Source of the DNA: Thermoplasmatota archaeon
Lineage (GTDB): Archaea; Thermoplasmatota; Thermoplasmata; RBG-16-68-12; JAJISG01
Length of the DNA: 10,204 nucleotides
Assembly: GCA_022848835.1 (NCBI GenBank)
Contig: JAJISG010000127.1
Coordinates: 1-10,204, forward strand
Direction of reading: 5' to 3'
Below are positions 1-7,262 of the stretch, in pieces. Numbering within the stretch: the first letter of the stretch is position 1; each line of letters begins with the position of its first letter. Both the position numbers and the translations under genes were made by a program. The notes below the pieces were generated by a model, which made no database searches, was not told the DNA's origin, and saw only the letters and a program-made list of their open reading frames with translations.

Positions 1-62
1 CAATAGCCAGTGTGGGTGATTGACCCCTCCGCGTCCGCTGAGATTTTCATTTGCTCAAGCAT
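1..62 (-). CDS. Possible start of an unidentified gene, cut by the window edge
   Basis: An ATG at 62 opens a frame of 20 codons that stays open to the left edge of the window; a second in-frame ATG lies at 50. The visible residues start MLEQMKISADAEGSITHTGY. It begins 18 bases downstream of the nitroreductase stop on the same strand, so it could be co-transcribed with it. No clear Shine-Dalgarno sequence precedes either ATG and the fragment is too short to recognise a family. It may equally be a chance open frame; the sequence left of the window would decide. Confidence 0.3.
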   Translation of the reverse strand, partial: MLEQMKISADAEGSITHTGY

Positions 63-80
63 CCAGATCTGCGTTGCCCC

Positions 81-602
81 TTAATATCGTTCAAAATGCA
101 GGACCCGTTCGAGTGGAAGGCGAGAAGGCGAATCGGGTCTCTCAGCAGGGTACCCAAGGGGGATGAGAGCCATCGGGCGAACATCGTTGGGAATCTGCAG
201 AATTTGCGACACTGCAGCTTCATCAAAGGCACCTACCCAACAAGTCCCCAGCCGTAGATCATACGCCGCAAGTAGCAGATTCTGGGTCGCCACTGCACAA
301 TCCTGGATGCAGTATAGGTCTGCACCTCGCGCTCCATATCGCTGCGCAGAACGGGTACGATTCGCGCAGACCGCGATTACGAGAGGGGCGCTAGCGATGA
401 AGCCCTGGTCAAGAGCCGCTTGGGCAAGTTCCTCTTTTCTCTTCTGATCACGGACTACAACGAATTCCCACGCTTGCAGGTTTCCTGCACTTGGAGCCAT
501 GACGGCGGCTGAAAAGATCCGATCGACCAGGTCCTCGGACACTTCTTTATCACGATAAGCACGAACACTGCGTCTCCCGCGAATCGCCTCAAACACATCC
601 AT
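81..602 (-). CDS. Nitroreductase family flavoprotein
   Basis: This 173-residue protein belongs to the nitroreductase superfamily: FMN-dependent, normally homodimeric cytosolic enzymes that use NAD(P)H to reduce nitro compounds, quinones, flavins or other acceptors. Seen in the sequence: the N-terminal RRSVRAY phosphate-binding motif (residues 10-16), PSAGNLQAW (37-45), the central helix around DCAVATQNLLLAAYDLRLGTCWVGAF (101-126, the usual 'A-Q-N-L-L-A-A-LG-W-G' region) and a PLGYPAE turn (148-154). The length is at the short end of the family, as is common for archaeal members. The ATG at 602 is preceded by GGATGATC, a reasonable match to the archaeal ribosome-binding sequence. A TATA-like element sits about 55 bases upstream and no gene is closely coupled on that side, so it probably has its own promoter. 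Substrate cannot be predicted; the family is very broad. Confidence 0.9.
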   Translation of the reverse strand: MDVFEAIRGRRSVRAYRDKEVSEDLVDRIFSAAVMAPSAGNLQAWEFVVVRDQKRKEELAQAALDQGFIASAPLVIAVCANRTRSAQRYGARGADLYCIQDCAVATQNLLLAAYDLRLGTCWVGAFDEAAVSQILQIPNDVRPMALIPLGYPAERPDSPSRLPLERVLHFERY

Positions 603-654
603 TCAGATCATCCCACGGAGGTTGGATTGCGGATGCGACATTGATGGGCACAGG

Positions 655-667
655 CTTTTAAGTTTCG
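655..667 (-). promoter_or_regulatory. Candidate archaeal TATA/BRE promoter for the nitroreductase gene
   Basis: Read on the minus strand this is CGAAA followed by CTTAAAAG, resembling an archaeal purine-rich BRE next to a TATA box. A start site about 26 bases downstream would fall near 632, leaving a leader of about 30 bases that contains the GGATGATC ribosome-binding sequence in front of the ATG at 602. The spacing is right but the motif is short and A/T-rich stretches occur by chance. Confidence 0.4.
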
Positions 668-683
668 GCGTGACGGCGGCTAG

Positions 684-689
684 AAAAAA
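684..689 (-). terminator. T6 tract, possible oligo-T terminator after the pirin gene
   Basis: The minus strand carries six consecutive T residues (GGTTTTTTCT) in the gap between the pirin stop (885) and the nitroreductase promoter candidate. Archaeal RNA polymerase can terminate at oligo-T runs without a hairpin. The tract is nearly 200 bases past the stop, so this is only a weak candidate. Confidence 0.22.
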
Positions 690-884
690 CCTGGCGATGT
701 GGAAGTCTGAGAATTCAAGCTCTGAATCGGTTCCGAGAGTCTCGTGTATCCTAGGAGCAGTACTGGACGGGACCTGATGCGTCTCAAGCTTCCGAGGAAC
801 CCTGAAGCTGCTCGCCTCCTGGTCGTCTTTCACCCGGCTACTACCCGTAGACCCAGGTTGTCTTCGGCGAGCGTCTCAACTCAG

Positions 885-1679
885 CTAATCCACAAAGGGG
901 CCCATCCATCGTATGGGTTCGCGATGCGGTTCACCAGCGGCGAGCACGTAACGCACGGGCCCGTGAGACGCCTTCACTGGGAGAATCTCTCCAGCACCTA
1001 GTAGGAGGAACCGTCCCTCCTCAGCATCGACCTCGTTGGAACCAAACCTACCCCGACCCTCTAGGACAAGAACGAAACCCTGGTAGTCCGCTGGAATATG
1101 GTGGTTGAGCGCACCTGAAGAGGGCACAGTTACATCCAGGTAGAGGGCGGGGGTGTGGAGGCGGATAGGAGACTCATCTCCTACGAGTACGCGCGCCTTA
1201 GCTCCCTCCATCTCCCTTACGGGGACCCCTTCTGGCTCCAGTGTTTGGTAGTGGGGGGCTACCGTCTTATCCTTCTGAGCGAGGTTAATCCAAAGCTGGA
1301 GACCTATTGTGGGTTCCTCGCCACCGGTTGTGGGCCCTTCTTCGTGCCAGATACCCTTCCCAGTCGTGATCTTCTGCAGCCCTCCTCCGCGGATTACCGA
1401 GTCGTTCCCGAAATCGTCTCGATGACTGGCCTCGCCGGCCAGGAGGTAGGTGATTATCTCAAAGCCACGGTGGGGATGCCTTGGAAAGGCCTGCCCCTTG
1501 TAAGATGGATGAGATGTATCGAAGAGATCCAACAAAAGGAAAGGATCGATCTTCTCATAGGGTACTTCGTTCGAAGGGATCGCCCGCTTGACGATGACCC
1601 CGGCGCCCTCCATCACTTTAACGGGCTCGAGAATGTGTGCTATCTGTCGCTCAGGCCCGTCCTTTACGTTGAGTGCCAT
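885..1679 (-). CDS. Pirin family protein (bicupin)
   Basis: This 264-residue protein is a pirin: a two-domain cupin, usually with a single Fe in the N-terminal barrel. Family members include quercetin dioxygenases and redox-sensing regulators; most prokaryotic pirins have no defined substrate. The metal ligands of the family are all present: the two His of FPRHPHRGFE (about residues 68 and 70) and the His and Glu of GKGIWHEEGP (about 112 and 114). SHRDDFGN and GGGLQKITTGKGIWHEE are typical pirin signatures, and a second cupin domain fills the C-terminal half. The frame is open to an ATG at 1766, which would add 29 residues (MYDRVEEGLLG...), but the ATG at 1679 has a strong GGGAGG ribosome-binding site 8 bases upstream and homology-like sequence begins there. 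It stands alone with gaps on both sides. Confidence 0.9.
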   Translation of the reverse strand: MALNVKDGPERQIAHILEPVKVMEGAGVIVKRAIPSNEVPYEKIDPFLLLDLFDTSHPSYKGQAFPRHPHRGFEIITYLLAGEASHRDDFGNDSVIRGGGLQKITTGKGIWHEEGPTTGGEEPTIGLQLWINLAQKDKTVAPHYQTLEPEGVPVREMEGAKARVLVGDESPIRLHTPALYLDVTVPSSGALNHHIPADYQGFVLVLEGRGRFGSNEVDAEEGRFLLLGAGEILPVKASHGPVRYVLAAGEPHREPIRWMGPFVD

Positions 1680-1687
1680 GCAACTAG

Positions 1688-1693
1688 CCTCCC
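1688..1693 (-). promoter_or_regulatory. Ribosome-binding site fixing the pirin start
   Basis: GGGAGG on the minus strand lies 8 bases before the ATG at 1679. It is the strongest Shine-Dalgarno match in this part of the window and is the main reason for preferring 1679 over the upstream in-frame ATG at 1766. Confidence 0.65.
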
Positions 1694-1712
1694 TGAAATT
1701 ATGTGCTGCAAT

Positions 1713-1720
1713 GTTAAATA
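1713..1720 (-). promoter_or_regulatory. Candidate TATA box for the pirin gene
   Basis: TATTTAAC on the minus strand is a good archaeal TATA-like octamer. A start site about 25 bases downstream would fall near 1692, right at the ribosome-binding site and after the alternative ATG at 1766. It therefore also argues for the shorter pirin. The predicted leader is very short, so the exact start site is uncertain. Confidence 0.4.
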
Positions 1721-1828
1721 CTCTACATCTAACCCCAAGCAATCCCTCCTCCACTCTATCGTACACTGGGGGTCCAAGTTTTGCTCATTTCACAGGCGAG
1801 AGTCTGTAGAATCCTGCCGGTGTCGCAT

Positions 1829-3283
1829 TTACCGTATGTGAACAGTCTCCCTCAACTCATCGATAAATCTCTTTGGGTGCCTCAGGTTCAGAATCAGCTG
1901 TTTCTTACGGAACAGCAGGCTCCTCGTGATCTGTTGCAGTATGTATCGCTTTCGAAGATAGAAGGCCCTGTGAAACGCCGTTAACAGTGCCGCTGAATCC
2001 ATTGCCGCGACCTCGGGGTTAACGTCGAAGCCCATTATGTTTTCCTCCCATTGAGTCTCATCGTCGATGACTCCTTGATCTACCAGATCTTCCCAAAGGG
2101 GCATTCCCCGAACTATTCGCAGCACGTTGAACTTGGCGAAATCGATGTCTAGTTCCCCCGCCTTCCTGACCGTCTCCCACATCTCCTCGACCGTTTCGAT
2201 AGGCGCACCGAGTATGAAACTGCCTATGACGTCGAGGCCTGCTCTGCGAGCCTTCTTGGCAGCAAGTTTGGCCATATCATAGGTGAGTCCCTTCCTGTAG
2301 TATCTGAGTATCCTATCAACGCAGCTCTCTATGCCGAGGTATATTGCTCTACATCCTGCCCTAAACATCTCCCTGAACAGGGCTTCGTCAGCCTGGTTCA
2401 CCCTCCCCTCGCAGTACCATACAAGGTCGAGTCCATGTTCCCTTATCAATCTACAGATACTGAGGACATGTTTCTTGTTGACTGTGAAAATATCATCAAC
2501 TACCATGTACTCATTCAGGCCATGTCTGTCATACAGATAATCGAGTTCCTCCACGACATTCTCGGGACTTCTCCACCTGATGGTGGCGTTGGTGAACGCG
2601 CTGCATGAGCAGAACCTGCATTTGTATGGACACCCCCTCGAAGTCAGAAGCCCGCCTAGATTCCTGTAGGTTACACGCATTCCTCCGAAAGACCCGTATG
2701 TCAAGTGTGAAACGAGCTCGTAGGCCGGGAATGGCAAGGAGTCCAAGTCCTCCTTGAGGGGACGTCCCTCGTTTATCGCAATTCGCCCGTTTTCCCTATA
2801 TGTTAAACCTCTCATCCCTGAGAAGACCGGCTTGCTCTTTTCAAGCTCCTCCACGAGTTTGACGGCCGTCACCTCACCCTCGCCCCTTACGATGAAGTCA
2901 AAGCAGTCATACTTGGATAGGATCCTGTCGTGACAGAACGTGGCGAAATAACCACCCAGCACTATGGGCGAATCTGGAAGCTCTTCCTTACTGACACGGG
3001 CGATGCTGACGATGTTCTTGAAAGTAGGAGTCAGCGTCGATATGCCTATCAGATCGGGTCTGCTCATCCTAAGGCGTCCGGCAAGCTGGTCCCTTGTTCG
3101 AACCGACTCGCTATTCATGTCTAGCACCTCTACATGGTAACCCTTCTCCAACAACACTGCGGCGATGTAGAGGAGCCCGAGAGGTGGAGAAGTCGAATGT
3201 GGATAGACGCGCGAGCCCGACCCAGCCTCAAGAATAGAAGAAGGTGAAATCAGGAGAACTCTAAAGGTCATGTTTTCATCCAT
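1829..3283 (-). CDS. B12-binding-domain radical SAM protein
   Basis: This 484-residue protein has the layout of COG1032/BchE-like radical SAM enzymes. An N-terminal cobalamin-binding-type Rossmann domain (about residues 7-145, with PPLGLLYIAAVLLEKGY and a VLGGYFAT/VRGEGE region) is followed by a radical SAM core with the 4Fe-4S motif CPYKCRFC (Cys 218, 222, 225). The later LGIESC motif (about 322-327) fits the SAM-binding strand. The first domain lacks a DxHxxG motif, so any cobalamin would be bound without that His ligand, as is usual in this class. Such enzymes perform methylations, cyclisations or other radical chemistry; the substrate cannot be read from the sequence. Cys 227 closely follows the cluster motif (CSCS). 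The C-terminus is basic and leucine-rich. Start is uncertain: ATG at 3283 or 3271. Gaps of 149 and 204 bases make it a single-gene unit. Confidence 0.85.
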   Translation of the reverse strand: MDENMTFRVLLISPSSILEAGSGSRVYPHSTSPPLGLLYIAAVLLEKGYHVEVLDMNSESVRTRDQLAGRLRMSRPDLIGISTLTPTFKNIVSIARVSKEELPDSPIVLGGYFATFCHDRILSKYDCFDFIVRGEGEVTAVKLVEELEKSKPVFSGMRGLTYRENGRIAINEGRPLKEDLDSLPFPAYELVSHLTYGSFGGMRVTYRNLGGLLTSRGCPYKCRFCSCSAFTNATIRWRSPENVVEELDYLYDRHGLNEYMVVDDIFTVNKKHVLSICRLIREHGLDLVWYCEGRVNQADEALFREMFRAGCRAIYLGIESCVDRILRYYRKGLTYDMAKLAAKKARRAGLDVIGSFILGAPIETVEEMWETVRKAGELDIDFAKFNVLRIVRGMPLWEDLVDQGVIDDETQWEENIMGFDVNPEVAAMDSAALLTAFHRAFYLRKRYILQQITRSLLFRKKQLILNLRHPKRFIDELRETVHIR

Positions 3284-3293
3284 CCCTCTGCAT

Positions 3294-3301
3294 GATATTT
3301 G
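3294..3301 (-). promoter_or_regulatory. Weak TATA-like element before the radical SAM gene
   Basis: AAATATCA on the minus strand is centred about 26 bases before the ATG at 3271. If it is a TATA box, transcription would begin at or next to that ATG, giving a leaderless mRNA and favouring 3271 over 3283 as the start. This is one short motif and could be chance. Confidence 0.25.
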
Positions 3302-3487
3302 CCACAGCCATTGTCATCAGGCCACCAACCCGATCCTTCCCTCATTTCTGGTCGCCTAGGCCAAGTAGGTCGATGGACCCGTATGTATCAACCACTCTAA
3401 TTGTTTTCCCCGTGGTTGCGCACCGTTGCGGCATCTTTCCGGTAGCGACCTAGAATGGCCGTCCCTCGACTGCGGGGGGAACAGAAT

Positions 3488-4426
3488 CTAATCTCCTGAA
3501 TGCGACTCCTCCAACAACCTTATGGCAGCCTCCCTGGGGCTCATCCTCTTCTCCAAGACCTCATCCACGAAGCTCATGAAGGATCTTCCTGAGCTCAAGG
3601 CTAGACTCCGCTCTAGGACGGATTCCGAGATGGCAATCATAAGCTCTTTCTCAGCCCTCCTCCGCTTCTTCTCCTCCATTCTGCCGGACTCCCTAAGATG
3701 GGTCAAGTGCTCTTCCAGGAAGTCAGCCACCTCCTTCTCCGCCTCTCCTCGAAGGGCCACTGCTGTCAGAACTGGCGGTGTCCAGTCTCCCTGCTCTCCG
3801 AGCTCCAGCATAATACTCAGGTCGGAGGCCACCCTATCTGCATCCCCCAGGTCCGCCTTGTTCACTACGAAAATGTGCGCCACTTCGAAGAGACCTGCCT
3901 TCAGGGCCTGCACCTCGTCTCCCACTCCAGGCATCACCACCACTACGGTGGTGTGCACCAGGTCCGACACCTCCACGTCCGTCTGGCCGGCACCCGCCGT
4001 CTCCACGAAGATGATGTCGCTCCCATATGCGTCGAGGACGTTGATTGCATCGGAGGTGGCTGCGGAAACGCCTCCCAACCTACCTCTGGTCCCCATGCTT
4101 CTAATGAAAACGCCTTCATCGCTCGCCAAATCCCCCATCCTCACCCGGTCACCTAGGAGGGCACCCCCGGAGATGGGGGATGTGGGATCGACGGCTATGA
4201 TGCCCACCTTCTTCCCCCGCTTCCGGAACTCCTGGGCTAGGCGGAAGATGAGAGTGCTCTTACCAGTCCCGGGAGGGCCACTGACTCCGACGACATGGGC
4301 CTTGCCGGTCATAGAGTAGATCTCTCTGATGGCGGCCGTAGCAGCCGCATCACCATCCTCGATTAGAGAGATCAGTTTCGCAACGGCCCGCTTGTCGCCG
4401 TTGCGAAGACCCTCAACCAGCGACAT
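3488..4426 (-). CDS. meaB: MeaB/ArgK-type GTPase, chaperone of the adjacent B12 mutase
   Basis: This 312-residue G3E-family P-loop GTPase resembles MeaB (human MMAA). These proteins bind acyl-CoA mutases, gate adenosylcobalamin loading and protect the enzyme from inactivation. Numbered from this start, the GTPase motifs are: Walker [13 protein letters not shown] (47-58), DPTSP (80-84), GDRVRM, the ETAGAGQ switch region (142-148) and NKAD for guanine (189-192). A basic helical C-terminus follows, which in the family mediates dimerisation. The frame is open to an ATG at 4465, but the ATG at 4426 gives the usual family N-terminus ([23 protein letters not shown]) and a modest 14-base overlap with the small subunit gene rather than 53. 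Overlap and order argue for translational coupling. Because the partner mutase looks like an isobutyryl-CoA mutase, this protein may do the job described for MeaI-type chaperones. Confidence 0.93.
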   Translation of the reverse strand: MSLVEGLRNGDKRAVAKLISLIEDGDAAATAAIREIYSMTGKAHVVGVSGPPGTGKSTLIFRLAQEFRKRGKKVGIIAVDPTSPISGGALLGDRVRMGDLASDEGVFIRSMGTRGRLGGVSAATSDAINVLDAYGSDIIFVETAGAGQTDVEVSDLVHTTVVVVMPGVGDEVQALKAGLFEVAHIFVVNKADLGDADRVASDLSIMLELGEQGDWTPPVLTAVALRGEAEKEVADFLEEHLTHLRESGRMEEKKRRRAEKELMIAISESVLERSLALSSGRSFMSFVDEVLEKRMSPREAAIRLLEESHSGD

Positions 4427-4823
4427 CAGGCTTCTTCCCAACGTTCTTCTCGATGAAATCCACAATCGTATTTAGAGGAGTACCGGGACCGAAGACCTCC
4501 GCCACTCCTGCCTTCTTGAGTTCCAGGGCGTCCTTCGGCGGGATGATGCCACCACCCACTACGAGAACGTCACCCATCCCTCTCTTCCTCAGAAGTTTCG
4601 TTACCCTCGGGAAGAGAGTCATGTGCGCTCCTGAGAGTATGCTCAGACCCACTGCGTCCACATCTTCTTGGATGGCGGCCTCCACGATGTCCTCGGGGGT
4701 CTTTTGGATGCCGGTGTATATCACCTCCATTCCCGCGTCTCGCAGCGCTCTGGCGACCACCTTGGCGCCCCTGTCGTGCCCATCCAGGCCAGGCTTTGCA
4801 ATCAGCACCCTTATCTTCTTCAT
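4413..4823 (-). CDS. Acyl-CoA mutase small subunit, B12-binding
   Basis: This 136-residue protein is the separate cobalamin-binding subunit of a methylmalonyl-CoA mutase-family enzyme. It carries the base-off/His-on motif DGHDRG (residues 14-19), in which His16 is expected to be the lower cobalt ligand. It also has the GLSILSGAH segment (59-67) and the GGGIIPPKD (90-98) and FGPGT (111-115) loops that surround the nucleotide tail. The length is the same as that of the isobutyryl-CoA mutase small subunit IcmB, as far as I recall it. An AGGTGG ribosome-binding sequence lies 4 bases before the ATG. It starts 16 bases after the large-subunit stop and overlaps the GTPase gene by 14 bases, so the three genes form one operon and presumably one heteromeric enzyme with its chaperone. 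Confidence 0.94.
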   Translation of the reverse strand: MKKIRVLIAKPGLDGHDRGAKVVARALRDAGMEVIYTGIQKTPEDIVEAAIQEDVDAVGLSILSGAHMTLFPRVTKLLRKRGMGDVLVVGGGIIPPKDALELKKAGVAEVFGPGTPLNTIVDFIEKNVGKKPDVAG

Positions 4824-4839
4824 CTGACCACCTTATGGG

Positions 4840-6519
4840 TCAGTATACCAGGGGTTCCTCGTAGAGGCCGAATACCTCCTTGAGGGTTTCTACGGTCTCC
4901 CCCAAGGTGGCGTAGGCTCTCGCGCATTCCAGAATGGGGGGCATGAGGTTGTCTTCCCCCTCTGCCGCCTTCCTGAGCCCTTCCAATGCCCCTCGCACCT
5001 TCCTACTGTCCCTCTTCTCCCTGACCCTCTTGAGCCTCTTCAATTGCCTTCTCTCCGCCTCTCGGTCAATCCTCAAGTACTCGACGACCTCGGGCTCCTC
5101 TGTGATGTGGGCGTTGACACCGACGATTACCCTCTCCTTCCGCTCGATCTCCCTCTGGTACCTGTAGGCGGACCTAGCGATCTCCCTCTGGTAGAACCCT
5201 TTCCCAATGGCAGGAATGACGCCTCCCAGCTCTTCGATCCTATCGAAATATCTGTAGGCCTCCTCCTCCATGTGGTCCGTCATCCACTCCAGGTAATAGG
5301 AACCACCGAGGGGGTCGGCGGTGCTGGTCACACCGCTCTCGTGGGCGATAATCTGCTGGGTCCTCAGGGCGATCCGCACTGCCCTCTCCGTGGGAACGGC
5401 CCAGGCCTCGTCCATGGAGTTGGTGTGCAGGGACTGGGTCCCGCCCAGGACAGCGGCTAGGGCCTGAATCGCGACCCTGACGATGTTGTTCTCCGGCTGC
5501 TGTGCAGTCAGGGAGACCCCAGCTGTCTGGGTGTGGAAGCGCATCCACCACGACCTGGGGTTTCTGGCCGCAAATCGTTCCTTCATCTCCCGGGCCCATA
5601 TCCTCCTGGCAGCTCTGTACTTCGCCACCTCCTCGAAGAGGTCGCTGTGAGCGTTGAAGAAGAAGGAGAGGCGGGGTGCGAAGGAGTCCACTTCGAGACC
5701 TCTCTCGACACACCACTTCACATACTCGAACCCATTGGAAAGGGTGAAGGCCAGTTCCTGGACCGCCGTCGATCCAGCTTCCCGGATGTGATAGCCGCTG
5801 ATGCTGATGGGATTCCAGAGGGGGAGGTGCTCGGAGGCGTACTCGATGGTGTCCACCACCAGCCTCATGTGGGGCTCTGGCGGGAAGATCCACTCCTTCT
5901 GGGCTTGGTACTCCTTCAATATGTCGTTCTGAATGGTCCCTCGGAGGACCTCCGAGCCCATGCCCCTGTTCTCCGCCATGGCGATGTACATGGCCCAGAG
6001 GACGGCAGCCGGCCCGTTTATCGTCATAGAGGTGCTCACCTGGTCCACCGGGATCCCCTCGAAGAGTATCTCCATATCCTCAAGGGAGGCGCAAGCGACG
6101 CCGCAGATACCGAACTCCCCCTCGGCCTCGCGGTCATCGGTTGAAAAACCGTAGAGGGTGGGCATGTCGAACGCCACGCTCAGACCCGTCTCTCCATGCT
6201 CCAGCAAATACCTGTAGCGGGCGTTCGTGTCCTCCGCCGAGCCATGGCCCGCGAACTGTCTCATGGTCCAGAGCCGACCGCGGTACATGGTTGCATGGAC
6301 CCCTCGCGTGAAGGGGTACTCCCCCGGAAAACCCAAGTCCTCCATATACTCCAAGTCCGCATTGTCTGAGGGGGTGTAGAGACTCCCCACCTCCTGGCTG
6401 GAGGTGGTCATGAACTTGCCGCTCCTCTCGGGACTAGCCTCTAGCGATCTGGCCAGGGTCCTCTTCTCCCATTCCCGCCTGGCCCTCTCGATATCCTTCA
6501 AAGTCGCCTCATCAGACAT
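4840..6519 (-). CDS. Acyl-CoA mutase large subunit, isobutyryl-CoA mutase type
   Basis: This 559-residue protein is the substrate-binding TIM-barrel subunit of a methylmalonyl-CoA mutase-family enzyme (AdoCbl radical carbon-skeleton rearrangement). Family motifs are plain: [19 protein letters not shown] (73-91), GLSVAFD (112-118), [10 protein letters not shown] (194-203), [12 protein letters not shown] (238-249, with conserved His244), [10 protein letters not shown] and [14 protein letters not shown]. Numbering happens to match the Propionibacterium enzyme here, so the key substrate-carboxylate residues compare directly: Tyr89 is Phe89 and Arg207 is Gln207. This pair is typical of isobutyryl-CoA mutase (isobutyryl-CoA to n-butyryl-CoA), which has no free carboxylate to bind. 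It lacks a fused B12 domain; the next gene supplies it. The ATG has no obvious Shine-Dalgarno, which suggests a very short leader. General databases would call it methylmalonyl-CoA mutase; family certain, specificity inferred. Confidence 0.93.
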   Translation of the reverse strand: MSDEATLKDIERARREWEKRTLARSLEASPERSGKFMTTSSQEVGSLYTPSDNADLEYMEDLGFPGEYPFTRGVHATMYRGRLWTMRQFAGHGSAEDTNARYRYLLEHGETGLSVAFDMPTLYGFSTDDREAEGEFGICGVACASLEDMEILFEGIPVDQVSTSMTINGPAAVLWAMYIAMAENRGMGSEVLRGTIQNDILKEYQAQKEWIFPPEPHMRLVVDTIEYASEHLPLWNPISISGYHIREAGSTAVQELAFTLSNGFEYVKWCVERGLEVDSFAPRLSFFFNAHSDLFEEVAKYRAARRIWAREMKERFAARNPRSWWMRFHTQTAGVSLTAQQPENNIVRVAIQALAAVLGGTQSLHTNSMDEAWAVPTERAVRIALRTQQIIAHESGVTSTADPLGGSYYLEWMTDHMEEEAYRYFDRIEELGGVIPAIGKGFYQREIARSAYRYQREIERKERVIVGVNAHITEEPEVVEYLRIDREAERRQLKRLKRVREKRDSRKVRGALEGLRKAAEGEDNLMPPILECARAYATLGETVETLKEVFGLYEEPLVY

Positions 6520-6582
6520 GGTGAACAGGGCGCTGTTTGAAAGGATTCGAATCTATTTCTACCTTCCGATAGAGTGTCTGGT

Positions 6583-7191
6583 TCAGGGTTTCGTCAGGCT
6601 TGATGTCAATTCATCGCCACCAGAGGTGTCGGGCGAAACCTTCCCTCTTTCACGATGAACGATAGACCTCAACAGAAACTCGAAGGCCGGGAGGACGTTC
6701 TCCCCCGTCTTGGCGCTCGTAAGAAAGTAGCGAGCTCCATGAACCCTACTCTGCTCCGCAAGCTCCGCCTCCCTCATCTGGCTCTGATCGTGTAGGTCCG
6801 ACTTGTTTGCCAATATGACGGTCGAGAGGACTCCGGCGGCGTTGTATATTCCCTGGAGCCATGCTTGAAGGGCATCTAATGTATCCTTGCGGGTAATGTC
6901 GCACACCGCCAGGACCCCGTTCGCCTTGTAAAAATACGCATCCTTTAGGAGGTCCATAAATCCCAGACGCCCCATTATGTCCCAGATAACGGCGTCCACC
7001 TCCATGGGATCACCCATAGGGTTCTCCAGCTCCATGGTCTTCTTGCTTATCAGGGTCCCGATGGTCCTGGTGTACTCTCCATCGAACTTGTCCGCCACGA
7101 AACGGCGCACCAGGCTCGTCTTTCCCACTGCCTCCTCCCCTACAGTGCATATCTTTACCTTGATCCGCGGCTTCTGCATGGTTTGGAGCAT
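6583..7191 (-). CDS. Ras/Rab-like small GTPase with altered G3 motif
   Basis: This 202-residue protein is a stand-alone small GTPase of the Ras-like superfamily. All five motifs are visible: G1 GEEAVGKTS (18-26), a G2 Thr in TRTIGT (about 43), G3 WDIMGR (70-75), G4 NKSD (129-132) and G5 TSAK (158-161). In Rab/Ras the G3 motif is WDTAGQ, and the Gln positions the hydrolytic water; here the residue is Arg75, so intrinsic hydrolysis may be slow or handled differently. The Ser/Thr-rich C-terminus has no Cys, so prenylation is excluded. It lies 71 bases after the DUF35 gene and 63 bases before the mutase large subunit, all in the same direction. Archaeal Ras-like GTPases are widespread but poorly understood; a role with the mutase is only suggested by position. 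ATG 7179 is an alternative start. Confidence 0.9.
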   Translation of the reverse strand: MLQTMQKPRIKVKICTVGEEAVGKTSLVRRFVADKFDGEYTRTIGTLISKKTMELENPMGDPMEVDAVIWDIMGRLGFMDLLKDAYFYKANGVLAVCDITRKDTLDALQAWLQGIYNAAGVLSTVILANKSDLHDQSQMREAELAEQSRVHGARYFLTSAKTGENVLPAFEFLLRSIVHRERGKVSPDTSGGDELTSSLTKP

Positions 7192-7221
7192 GCTACCGAA
7201 TGGCTACTCCCAACCTGAGAC

Positions 7222-7228
7222 TAAAAAA
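7222..7228 (-). promoter_or_regulatory. T-rich element: TATA box for the GTPase gene or terminator of the DUF35 operon
   Basis: The minus strand reads TTTTTTA here, the only A/T-rich run in the 71-base gap. Centred about 34 bases before the GTPase ATG, it could be a TATA box giving a start site near 7199 and a leader of about 8 bases. Lying about 35 bases after the DUF35 stop, the T6 could equally terminate the upstream transcript. Both roles at once are possible. Confidence 0.3.
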
Positions 7229-7262
7229 CCAACGCCGACAGTATCCCTTCTGGTAATAGGAA

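Larger units (their letters stand above)
603..884. other. Intergenic stretch with no supported gene
   Basis: These 282 bases separate pirin from nitroreductase. A 76-codon GTG-initiated frame (833 to 603, minus) fits here, but its translation has no recognisable motif, it would include the promoter candidate at 655-667 and no ribosome-binding sequence is evident. Apart from the TATA-like box, the T6 tract and short imperfect inverted repeats, nothing was seen. Confidence 0.5.

Noticed and set aside
603..833. 76-codon minus-strand GTG-started frame directly before the nitroreductase gene
   Set aside because: It has no motif, no ribosome-binding sequence and an unlikely composition, and it covers the TATA-like element at the right distance for the nitroreductase.
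1155..1841. 228-codon plus-strand frame opposite the pirin gene
   Set aside because: It lies antisense to a clearly recognisable pirin with conserved metal ligands, its translation has no recognisable motif, and no other plus-strand gene is supported in the window.
3373..3453. 26-codon plus-strand frame in the gap between radical SAM and MeaB-like genes
   Set aside because: It is too short, lacks a ribosome-binding sequence and is on the opposite strand to all supported genes. Otherwise this 204-base gap shows only a distant 6-base inverted repeat (GGTCGC/GCGACC) that is too weak to call.
3522..4319. 265-codon plus-strand frame opposite the MeaB-like gene
   Set aside because: It is a Ser/Thr/Pro-rich antisense shadow of a GC-rich gene whose GTPase motifs are unmistakable on the other strand.
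5240..6144. Long frames on both strands (217 and 203 codons) inside the mutase gene
   Set aside because: Their translations are low-complexity and Gly/Pro/His/Arg-rich, as expected for out-of-frame reading of GC-rich DNA; the mutase frame carries all the family motifs.
6547..6560. AAATAGAT-like stretch as a TATA box for the mutase operon
   Set aside because: The match to the archaeal consensus is poor; an upstream promoter is plausible given the absent Shine-Dalgarno, but read-through from the GTPase gene is equally possible.
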